From Spongiivirga sp046524175 (lineage in GTDB: Bacteria > Bacteroidota > Bacteroidia > Flavobacteriales > Flavobacteriaceae), in the NCBI RefSeq assembly GCF_046524175.1, contig NZ_JBEFZF010000004.1, forward strand, positions 372,001 to 436,000: a stretch of DNA of 64,000 bases. The letters are read 5' to 3'. Position 1 is the stretch's first letter. Every line of letters starts with the position of its first letter. This document shows positions 16,274 to 23,880 of this stretch, one piece after another. The translations under genes were made by a program, and so were the position numbers. Under the pieces are notes generated by a model. It did no database searches. It was not told the origin of the DNA and was given only the letters and a program-made list of their open reading frames with translations.

Positions 16274-18186
16274 AAATTAAGCTTATAATTATTCTTAGTG
16301 CTTTCTTATTCACCTTTTCTTTTGGTCAGAATAGAGAAATAGATAGTTTACTAAGTGTTATCAAAACATCCCAAGTAAAAAAAGAAAGAGCCTCTGCTTT
16401 TCAGCGTTTAGCATGGTTACACATTTTAAAAGATGTTGATCAAGCGCTTCTTTACTTAGATTCTGCAGCTAGTATTTATACTATGCTTAGCGACAAAAAG
16501 GGAATTTCAAACGTAAATTATAAATACGGAGTAATTAATAGATTTCAAGGGAATCATAATGAAGCGTTGTTGTATTTATCCAAGTTTATGGAATATTCTA
16601 CCGCTAATGAAGATCTGAGAGGGCAGGCCAATGGGAACTATCAAATAGGAATTGTACATAGTCAACTGGGTAATTATCAAAAAGCAATCGAGGCGTATTT
16701 TAAGACTTTAAAAATATATGAAAATGATAAGGATTCCACTGGTATTGCTTTTACATTAAATGATATAGGCATAGTATACAAAAACTTAAATCAGTTTGAA
16801 GAAGCTAAGGTCACATATAACAGGGCGATTGAAATTCAAAAGAAAAAGAATGATATCAATAATCTGTCAACTACCTATGTGAATTTGGGTAATATTTATA
16901 GCATAAATAAAGAATTTGATAAAGCGATTTTCTATTATCAAGAATCTAAAACCATTGACTCAATTTTAAATAATGAGTATGGTGTGGCTAAAAGTGATCA
17001 AAGTATAGGGGAGGTTTTATTAGAAAAAGGTAATGATGAAGATGCATATGAATATTTATTGAACGCTGCCCAAATACAGAAAAAAAATGGTTATAAAATT
17101 GATTTAGCTGAAACTTATGTGAAAATTGGGTTACTATTATTAAATCAAGAAAAGTATAGAGAAAGTGAAAAATACTTCAATAATGCCTTAGCACTTAAAT
17201 CAAAATCGATTAAAAGCAACTATGAAATACAATTGGGTCTGTATGAATTAACTAAAAAAAGAGGTGATTTTGAGAAATCATTACAACACTACACAAACTT
17301 TATAACCTATAAAGATAGTTTAACTCGTGACGAGCAGTTCAAAACTATCAATGAAATACGTATTAAATACGAAACCGAAAAAAAGGATAAAGAAATCGCC
17401 GAACAGGATTTAGCGTTACAAAAAGGTAAATCACAGGCAACCATACTAACCATTATTGCAATATCGTCTTTGTTTGGTGTTATTTTAATTTGGTTTTCAT
17501 TTCGTCAACGTCAAAAACGTAAAAATCAAGAGATCCTTGCCCTTAAACGAGAGCATCAAGTTAAAACGTTAGAATCGCTTATTGAAGGAGAAGAAAAAGA
17601 ACGTACTCGTATTGCAAAAGAACTACATGATGGGGTTAATGGTGATTTGTCTGCAATTAAGTTTAAGCTTTCTTCCTTAATTCATACAAACAATACCACT
17701 ATTGAAGAGGCAATGACTATGATTGATAAATCCTGTGAGCAAGTAAGAGCCATTTCTCATAATTTAATACCACCGTCTTTAGAAGATTTTAATTTGATTG
17801 AGGCACTCGACAACTTCACTCAAAAGGTAAATGATCTCCATGCCATAAATATTTCTTTTTTTCATATTGGTGAAATGATTGAAATTTCAAAGAAAAGTGA
17901 ACTTAATATATTTAGAATCGTTCAAGAATTGGTAGGCAATAGCATAAAACACTCCGGTGGAAGTGAAATTAATGTTCAACTGAGTACGATTAATGAAATG
18001 ATTCAAATATCGGTTGAAGATGATGGTAAGGGTTTTGATACATCAAACAAGCAAAACTCGGGAATTGGGTTACAAAATATTCAATCGCGTATAGATTATT
18101 TAGGAGCGGCAATAGATGTTGATTCTTCAAAAGAAGGAACTTCTTATCTAATAGAAATTCAAAAAAAAGAACTCGATGATCACTAA
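16270..18186 (+). CDS. TPR-containing sensor histidine kinase (NarX/DesK-type)
   Basis: The start is TTG; no ATG is available before the signal peptide (KIKLIIILSAFLFTFSFGQ). The 638 residues comprise about eight periplasmic TPR repeats (30-360), one membrane segment (TILTIIAISSLFGVILIWF, about 395-415), and a HisKA_3 dimerisation box (ERTRIAKELHDGVNGDLSAI, phospho-acceptor His453). A HATPase domain with QELVGNSIKHSGG (N box), DDGKGFD and GIGLQNI completes it. It should respond to an envelope or extracellular signal and phosphorylate the response regulator, whose gene overlaps its end by 11 bases. Its promoter has the same palindrome pair as the subtilase cassette. Confidence 0.92.
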   Translation: MKIKLIIILSAFLFTFSFGQNREIDSLLSVIKTSQVKKERASAFQRLAWLHILKDVDQALLYLDSAASIYTMLSDKKGISNVNYKYGVINRFQGNHNEALLYLSKFMEYSTANEDLRGQANGNYQIGIVHSQLGNYQKAIEAYFKTLKIYENDKDSTGIAFTLNDIGIVYKNLNQFEEAKVTYNRAIEIQKKKNDINNLSTTYVNLGNIYSINKEFDKAIFYYQESKTIDSILNNEYGVAKSDQSIGEVLLEKGNDEDAYEYLLNAAQIQKKNGYKIDLAETYVKIGLLLLNQEKYRESEKYFNNALALKSKSIKSNYEIQLGLYELTKKRGDFEKSLQHYTNFITYKDSLTRDEQFKTINEIRIKYETEKKDKEIAEQDLALQKGKSQATILTIIAISSLFGVILIWFSFRQRQKRKNQEILALKREHQVKTLESLIEGEEKERTRIAKELHDGVNGDLSAIKFKLSSLIHTNNTTIEEAMTMIDKSCEQVRAISHNLIPPSLEDFNLIEALDNFTQKVNDLHAINISFFHIGEMIEISKKSELNIFRIVQELVGNSIKHSGGSEINVQLSTINEMIQISVEDDGKGFDTSNKQNSGIGLQNIQSRIDYLGAAIDVDSSKEGTSYLIEIQKKELDDH

Positions 18187-18814
18187 AATTGCAATAACAG
18201 ATGATCATATCATGGTGGCAAAAGGCATTGCTTCTATGCTAGCTGATACTAAGGAGATTGAAGTAGTTGGAACCTATAAAACGGGTAGTCAAACTTTAAC
18301 AAACATTGGTAATGATAAACCGGATGTGTTGTTGTTAGATATTAACCTACCGGATATTAATGGAATTGATCTTTGTAAAACACTACTAAAGTCGAACAAA
18401 GAATTAAAGATTATTGCAATCACCAATTACGAAGATACCTCTTTTGTAAAACGTATTTTAAAAAACGGTGCACATGGGTATTTATTAAAAAATACAGATA
18501 GGATCGAGCTTATTGAAGCCATGAAAACCGTTTTATCTGGTGAGCAGTATTTGCAAAAAGATATTCAGAAAAAACTGCTGAATCAAACATTAGGCAAAAA
18601 ACCGGCAGACACTTTGTTTACTAAACTTACAAGACGTGAAAAAGAGGTTTTACAGGCCATATCAGAGGAACTCACCACTCAGGAAATAGCCGATAAATTA
18701 TTTGTAAGTGCTAAAACTGTTGAAACGCACAGAATGAATTTAATGAGTAAACTAAATGCACGTAATAGTGTAGGTCTTATTAAAACAGCGATAGAGTTAG
18801 ATTTGTTGCAGTAG
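18176..18814 (+). CDS. NarL/FixJ-family response regulator
   Basis: This 212-residue protein has a receiver domain (DD at about 9-10, phospho-acceptor Asp55 in LLLDINLP, Thr in IIAITN, Lys in YLLKN) and a C-terminal LuxR-type HTH (LTRREKEVLQAISEELTTQEIADKLFVSAKTVETHRMNLMSKL). It overlaps the kinase gene and is surely its partner. It is the best candidate to bind the TCAGG-N6-CCTGA palindrome pairs at 14428-14469 and 16056-16097, because NarL-type dimers bind such inverted repeats. Confidence 0.93.
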   Translation: MITKIAITDDHIMVAKGIASMLADTKEIEVVGTYKTGSQTLTNIGNDKPDVLLLDINLPDINGIDLCKTLLKSNKELKIIAITNYEDTSFVKRILKNGAHGYLLKNTDRIELIEAMKTVLSGEQYLQKDIQKKLLNQTLGKKPADTLFTKLTRREKEVLQAISEELTTQEIADKLFVSAKTVETHRMNLMSKLNARNSVGLIKTAIELDLLQ

Positions 18815-19086
18815 GTCTCGACTTCTGTCGATCATGAACTTGACGAAAGGATCGCCCCGACCTTATAAAATCACCCGCTAGATCAAGTTTTTTTAAAAAT
18901 ATTATTTAATGGTTGATTCAAATTCCCAAAAAGCATCTTGTACAATGTAAATGCACCCGTTGATATCAAGATATAGACCCTTCATATTAGGGGAATTCTA
19001 TTTCATGAAATTAAGGAAATACCCTATAGTTTTAAGGCTAACTATTTAACAACTTGCAGATAGTAGCAATTACAAAAACATCCATA

Positions 19087-19317
19087 ATGAAAACGTCTGT
19101 TATTTTAATCGCCCTAATTATCGTAAATACATCTGCCTTGCTTTCTGAAATTGTTGCCTCCTTGGTGAGTCGAATACCAATTTGGTTGCTGATTAGTGTC
19201 GAGGTCTTGTTGATTATCGGATTTTATTTGAATTACCTTCTTAAGGATGTTCGTAATCAATGTGAAATCAGTTTTAACGATATAGATCTTTATAACATAA
19301 AGTCAGCTAAAAAATAG
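19087..19317 (+). CDS. Small two-helix membrane protein, unknown
   Basis: This 76-residue protein starts at ATG 19087 (MKTSVILIALIIVNTSALLSE); a TTG 33 bases upstream is less likely. It has two hydrophobic helices (about 3-20 and 30-50) and a short polar C-terminus. I do not recognise the family. It sits alone between the response regulator and the convergent glycoside hydrolase gene. The 272-bp region before it shows no clear motif. Function unknown; an immunity-type role within the toxin block is possible but unsupported. Confidence 0.55.
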   Translation: MKTSVILIALIIVNTSALLSEIVASLVSRIPIWLLISVEVLLIIGFYLNYLLKDVRNQCEISFNDIDLYNIKSAKK

Positions 19318-19384
19318 GACTTTAGAACGTTTGTTAAAGATAATCTCAATACATTTTTTTCAATCGAGATCCGTCGTGACTGCA

Positions 19385-21757
19385 TCATTTCTTGGTTAAA
19401 AGCAATTGCTTTTTCTCAAAAGGAATCCGAGATGTTGTAATATATAATTCTGGTTTAAAATCAAGATGTTCTGTATCATAGCTCATTACAAAAACTTCAA
19501 TTTCTTTACCGATCATACTCTTTTCTAATGGAATGTAATACGTATAGTTGCTATCACTGCGCCTGTTTACATATTCCCAAGTATTAGATTGATATGAAAC
19601 CGCCCGGTCGGGAGCACCAATATACGTACCATTAACTTTTGCCGCCGCATAAGCTCCCTCAACACCATGTTTTCCTTCTAAAGCAACGCATAAGTAACTT
19701 CCTTTTGCCATTTCGGTTGGAGTGAAGGTAGTTTTCCAGGTTTTAACTGCTTTCATTTTGTCTGCATGTGCAAATAGGTTAGAAGCTCTCCAATTTTTTG
19801 AATTTAATTGTTTGCCATTTTTGTAGCCTTCAACTTCTACTATTCTTTGGGGGGCATACCCGATTCTAAGATATCGAAACGGTTTATTGATTTTAATATT
19901 CGCATTGGTATCGGCGATGTATGCATCTTTTGTCCAGTTGATTAAATCGGTTGAGGTTTCTACCCAATTACCTTCAGCAAGTAACTGAGGTTGCAGGTCA
20001 AATTCATTTGTAACGATTATTCTCAATTCATCTAAATCGACAATTTCTCCAAGATCTAATCGAAAACAACCGCCTTTTATCCGCTGTTCTACATTCCATT
20101 TATGGTTAATATTCAATCCGGTTTTTAAATCGCCATCGAATAGGTTTTTGTCCCATATTCCTTTGTTAATAAATACATCTTGCTCAAAAAATGCCTGTTG
20201 TGCTTTTTTAACTTGCGGAATTGACGACCAGCCTGAACGTTGGATAGAGCGAACTTCTAACGCATTATTATCGGCTGAAAATACAGTTGCTTCATACAAG
20301 GCGTCTACATCTTTTGGTACTGAAATCTCAGTAAACTCATTCAGTTTTCGATGATATGGCAGTTTAATTTTTTTTTCAGCAAATGTGATTTTAAGTTGTT
20401 TCCCTGTGGAAAGTTTAGACTGCTTTTTTCCATCAATTATCGCCGTTTGGAATTTGGGATTTTGAATTTGAATATTCGTATTTGTACCCGGCATTCCGTT
20501 CAGTTCCACAACGGTTTCTTTATCGTTATCCTTAATCACCTGATAATTTACTCCTAGAATAGTAGGTTCGTCTAAGCTTTTACCTACATAAATGAGGGCA
20601 CTTCTAAATGGTAATACCTCAATTTCAATTGATTTCCCATATTCGGCATTGGCAATAAATTTTTCAGTAGGATGAAATTGTCGTACCTCAACAATTCGTG
20701 ATTCATCTAATCCGATTTCTTCATTTAAATTAATAGTGACTTTTTTGGATTCCCAGCTCAAATTTCGCAACGTGACGAAACGTTGTTTTTCGTTACCTCT
20801 TGCTAATGCAAATGGGCCATATGAATCAGGAAGTTTCTTTGCATCCATTAGTATATTCCGATATTTTCGATGCAGGTTGTATATTCTTGCTAGTTTGGGA
20901 AATTCATCATCTCTTAAAAACCAAGGATTTGCATAAATCTCAGGCGCCAGTATTAGACTACGACTAAAGGCCTGTAGGATGAGGTCATCATCCCAATAAT
21001 CTAAGCAAGATGAAATACAAACACCATGATCTTCGGTTAATCGTTTCAAATCAGGTGTATGTCCTCTCGAAAGAGCTGCGACTCTATGGTGTGTTCCTGT
21101 AGTCTTATTAGCCATATGCACATCGATATAGGTCTCATCACCTCCCCATAAAAAGGTGGTAGAATGCGGTTTACCTTTACCAAGATCAAGCCGGTGATCT
21201 AACAAGATTAAATCGGGACTATGCTTTCTTACCTCCGTCATCATTTGCACAAAAGCATCTTGTTTTTCAGGTCGTAGCGCTCCACAGACCGCATCAAACT
21301 TAAATAGTTCAAATTCGTAGTCTCTGGCTAGTGATACCATTTGTTCAATACGTGCTTTTTCCTCTTTAGGTGTGTCACCAAATCCATCAGGACCACCCCA
21401 AACACCCAGTCGAGTACCCATTTGTTTAGCTTTTTTATAAACAGGATCAAAATGGCTAGGAAATTGATTTTTAAACCGATCGGAATCGGTACTACCATAA
21501 AACCGCTTCCCGTCAATTGTACCAGCGTCAAAAGCGTAAATATCCAGTCGCATACCATATTCGTCTTGCATCCATTTGAAAAAGTCAAGATTGATTAAGG
21601 TTTGTGCTTCAGTCGGGCCTTCGTTACAGTTATTGATCCAAGAAAAGTACTGTGCTCGTGATGGGGATTGCTCATCAGCACCGGGGAATACGTTGGATTT
21701 TTGACCTACCGCGCAAATATTTACCAATAAAAAAAGGACTAAAAGAGCATATTTCAT
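19385..21757 (-). CDS. Alpha-galactosidase-like secreted glycoside hydrolase
   Basis: The start chosen is ATG 21757 (MKYALLVLFLLVNICAVGQ, a signal peptide); an upstream in-frame start precedes no such feature. The 790-residue protein has a (beta/alpha)8 catalytic region (about 25-330) of the GH27/GH36-like clan: MRLDIYAFDAGTIDG, GTRLGVWGGPDGFGD and FELFKFDAVCG, whose Asp fits the KxD nucleophile. A beta-sandwich follows, and a C-terminal discoidin-like region (LDELRIIVTNEF, ... FRYLRIGYAP) is probably a carbohydrate-binding module. It likely removes galactosyl-type residues from polysaccharides in the periplasm or at the cell surface. No SusC/SusD pair is nearby, so it is not in a classical utilisation locus. 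Confidence 0.78.
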   Translation of the reverse strand: MKYALLVLFLLVNICAVGQKSNVFPGADEQSPSRAQYFSWINNCNEGPTEAQTLINLDFFKWMQDEYGMRLDIYAFDAGTIDGKRFYGSTDSDRFKNQFPSHFDPVYKKAKQMGTRLGVWGGPDGFGDTPKEEKARIEQMVSLARDYEFELFKFDAVCGALRPEKQDAFVQMMTEVRKHSPDLILLDHRLDLGKGKPHSTTFLWGGDETYIDVHMANKTTGTHHRVAALSRGHTPDLKRLTEDHGVCISSCLDYWDDDLILQAFSRSLILAPEIYANPWFLRDDEFPKLARIYNLHRKYRNILMDAKKLPDSYGPFALARGNEKQRFVTLRNLSWESKKVTINLNEEIGLDESRIVEVRQFHPTEKFIANAEYGKSIEIEVLPFRSALIYVGKSLDEPTILGVNYQVIKDNDKETVVELNGMPGTNTNIQIQNPKFQTAIIDGKKQSKLSTGKQLKITFAEKKIKLPYHRKLNEFTEISVPKDVDALYEATVFSADNNALEVRSIQRSGWSSIPQVKKAQQAFFEQDVFINKGIWDKNLFDGDLKTGLNINHKWNVEQRIKGGCFRLDLGEIVDLDELRIIVTNEFDLQPQLLAEGNWVETSTDLINWTKDAYIADTNANIKINKPFRYLRIGYAPQRIVEVEGYKNGKQLNSKNWRASNLFAHADKMKAVKTWKTTFTPTEMAKGSYLCVALEGKHGVEGAYAAAKVNGTYIGAPDRAVSYQSNTWEYVNRRSDSNYTYYIPLEKSMIGKEIEVFVMSYDTEHLDFKPELYITTSRIPFEKKQLLLTKK

Positions 21758-21845
21758 GATCGCATGGTTTCTTTTAATTGTAATGAGAAAGATACCAATT
21801 GCAATAAATCGGGACAAATAAGAATCGATTGAAATTTTTCATAAG

Positions 21846-21873
21846 CAAAAACAGACCCGAAGGTCTGTTTTTA
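21846..21873 (-). terminator. Terminator after aerolysin-like gene 2
   Basis: ACAGACC (21851-21857) and GGTCTGT (21862-21868) form a 7-bp stem with a CGAA tetraloop (TTCG on the minus-strand RNA), with A-rich and T-rich flanks. On the minus strand it follows the stop of the gene ending at 21922 and precedes the glycoside hydrolase, which therefore needs its own promoter. Confidence 0.8.
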
Positions 21874-21921
21874 GAGCAAATTCAAAATTAAAATGAAGTT
21901 AATATACCGACACTTCGATAT

Positions 21922-23649
21922 TTAATTACAGCTAGAAGGAACATCTTCAACGGTACTTTTTGTCTCTAGTACTTTTCCAAGAGTTGCTGTACCTTTTATA
22001 GAGATATCCAAAAAATCGGGACCTACTTGAGTAACAACACCATTAAACTTACTAAACTGTAGTTGCGACTGTAATGCTTTACCGCTTACTGCGACCCCCG
22101 ATTCTGTTGCTCTCAGTCGAACACGCTGTACGAATTGCACCCTAGTATCATTAAAAATTTGGGCTACGTCATATACCAATGATGCACTTCCCGAAGGTAC
22201 AGTTACGGTTCTTTCAAAGAAAATATCTTCCTCAACTGATTCTTGTGTTTCGTTAAAAGATGAGTTTTCACTTGTCATGCTAACACTTGCTTCTACCGTT
22301 GAGCTTAATTCAGCATTATAGGTTGCAGAGTTTCCAAAAAAACCAGCTTCTACTTCCATGCCAATAGTTGCTGTTACACTAGTACTTACGCTGCCTGTTA
22401 ACGAAAAACGTTCTTCCCAACCTACGGTATTTACACTGGTTGCTTTCTCAGCACTACCAATCGTTTGTGTTAATGAACCATTTCCGCAGTTGGTCAAGGT
22501 ACTGTTTGCTCCAAAACTTGTTGTTGGTTGTCCCACCATAGGCGAAAGGTATTTTATACCTAAAAGTGATGTTTCCCAGTCTAGTGTGTTTGCAATGATA
22601 CGCCAGTATGCTTCATTACCTTCATCATCCGCTGCCATTCCAACTCCACCTATTACCTTTAAGCTTTTACCAGTGATTTTAGATATAAATATGTACTTAC
22701 CATCCGATTTTTTTTCGATAATAAACTTGTAGAATTCGGTGGTCGATGCATTCAAGACATCGTTTATATCATCAAAATTGAACATTTTCACAAGTTTTTC
22801 TGAATCATTGCTTACCCCTACAAAACGACCGTATTCCTGAAGTTTTATAAAATACGTATTGATTTCATCCTCAATAGGAATGAAATTGAAAATAAAGTCT
22901 GGTTCCTTATCAATACCCTCCCAAGTAACACCTGATGATCTTGTTAAAATATCATCAAAAGCAGGATTTCTATTTACTTTCATTGCCATTGCTTGTGGTG
23001 CGCCTGTCTCGTTTACCACTTGAACATAATAAGGTTGATTCTCGCTCAAGGCAATTGCTCTGTTTTCTGGTGTTTCTTCCAGATCGGTAACATTCAATTC
23101 GTTGGGTTGCGCATTTTCACTAAAGATTACAGCCGAGATATCTTGGGTGATTATCGGGTTGTTATTTTCATCGTTTATCGTAATCGAAACTGGAACACCT
23201 TCTTTTAATTCATTAACAGCGGCCTCAGTTAGATCGGCTACTGACAGCTTAATTTGCCCAAGGAATGAGTGTTCGTCTAGGGCTACTGTTTCGGAGTAAT
23301 CTCCACTTGTCGCATTCACGGTTACGACAGCTTCTTTAGGTTTATAGCCCTTTTTAGCAATGTTTCTTGTATTGATGACCATACCAATATCGCCTGCATA
23401 TTGTTCAAAATCATCTGGGGTGACGCCATTTGTTACTACAATTTCACTTTCTTCTTGTTCTGGGCATCCATTGTTACTAGCGGGTCCTGACTCATTAGGA
23501 CAGTTATCGTTTGTGTCAACGACACCGTCATTGTCAGCATCAGCGATTTGTTCAACGGGGTCGGATTCTTCTTTACTGCAGGAAGTGCAGCTCATAAAAA
23601 AGACTGTTAATACAAGTAATAATGCAAATAATCTGTTTTGTGTTTTCAT
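21922..23649 (-). CDS. Aerolysin-like beta-pore-forming surface lipoprotein (paralogue 2)
   Basis: The start ATG 23649 (MKTQNRLFALL) is homologous to those of the two other toxin-like lipoproteins. Of 575 residues, the lipid Cys is 21 or 24 (SCTSCSKEES); CSKEES fits the surface-export signal. An Asp-rich thrombospondin-type-3-like calcium repeat (DADNDGVVDTNDNCP, about 35-50), an Ig-like domain paralogous to gene 1, and a ricin-trefoil-like segment (KYIFISKITGKSLKV) follow. The Ser/Thr-rich aerolysin-like module begins TNCGNGSLTQTIGSAEKATS and continues with TGSVSTSVTATIGMEVEAGF and ERTVTVPSGSASLVYDVAQ, near residues 395-510. Toxicity is inferred. It is transcribed after regulator 2 but from its own promoter. 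Confidence 0.6.
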   Translation of the reverse strand: MKTQNRLFALLLVLTVFFMSCTSCSKEESDPVEQIADADNDGVVDTNDNCPNESGPASNNGCPEQEESEIVVTNGVTPDDFEQYAGDIGMVINTRNIAKKGYKPKEAVVTVNATSGDYSETVALDEHSFLGQIKLSVADLTEAAVNELKEGVPVSITINDENNNPIITQDISAVIFSENAQPNELNVTDLEETPENRAIALSENQPYYVQVVNETGAPQAMAMKVNRNPAFDDILTRSSGVTWEGIDKEPDFIFNFIPIEDEINTYFIKLQEYGRFVGVSNDSEKLVKMFNFDDINDVLNASTTEFYKFIIEKKSDGKYIFISKITGKSLKVIGGVGMAADDEGNEAYWRIIANTLDWETSLLGIKYLSPMVGQPTTSFGANSTLTNCGNGSLTQTIGSAEKATSVNTVGWEERFSLTGSVSTSVTATIGMEVEAGFFGNSATYNAELSSTVEASVSMTSENSSFNETQESVEEDIFFERTVTVPSGSASLVYDVAQIFNDTRVQFVQRVRLRATESGVAVSGKALQSQLQFSKFNGVVTQVGPDFLDISIKGTATLGKVLETKSTVEDVPSSCN

Positions 23650-23659
23650 CTTTCTGATT

Positions 23660-23745
23660 TCTGTGGTTAAACGTGTTATTTTCATGTCTGTGACCTACTC
23701 GGGACTTGATCTGCAGTATCGTACCGAGTAAGACCACAAAACAGG
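23660..23745 (-). promoter_or_regulatory. Structured 5' leader of aerolysin-like gene 2
   Basis: On the minus strand GTTTTGTGGTCTTACTCGG opens the leader. ACTCGG pairs with CCGAGT after an intervening loop, and TAGGTCACAGAC follows. The order, spacing and outer motifs equal those of the leader at 12106-12195, while the inner stem differs by a paired change (C-G to T-A). The sequence AACCACAGAAATCAGAAAG before the start codon parallels AACCACAAAACATTCAGAAATC of gene 1. Confidence 0.5.
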
Positions 23746-23766
23746 ATGTCATTTTTGATGACCGGA

Positions 23767-23824
23767 CAAACATAATCGATGGATTATCTGTGCCAAAAAA
23801 ACAGCGGGGTACAAAAGGGGTACA
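23767..23824 (-). promoter_or_regulatory. Promoter with tandem direct-repeat activator site, aerolysin-like gene 2
   Basis: On the minus strand, TGTACCCCTTTTGTACCCC (23824-23806) gives two identical 8-bp half-sites 11 bp apart. After 8 bp come TTTG (23797-23794), 19 bp and TATGTTTG (23774-23767), an exact Bacteroidota promoter. The 31-bp distance from repeat to -7 element equals that of the promoters at 12220 and 25763. Confidence 0.8.
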
Positions 23825-23825
23825 T

Positions 23826-23853
23826 AAAAAAACACCTGTATTCACAGGTGTTT
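23826..23853 (-). terminator. Terminator after regulator 2
   Basis: AAACACCTGT (23830-23839) and ACAGGTGTTT (23844-23853) form a 10-bp stem with a 4-base loop. On the minus strand the stem is followed by a run of T. It ends the transcript of the TPR/LuxR regulator gene (stop at 23881) and lies directly before the operator of the next promoter, separating the two units. Confidence 0.85.
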
Positions 23854-23880
23854 CGAGAGTTTTTGAGTTTGAGTATTACC

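Noticed and set aside
18815..19086. A second regulon site in the gap after the response regulator
   Set aside because: Neither the TGTACCCC tandem repeat nor the TCAGG-N6-CCTGA palindromes occur there.
23650..23685. An upstream in-frame ATG for the second aerolysin-like gene
   Set aside because: It would place 12 extra residues before the signal peptide, and the 23649 start is shared with two related genes.
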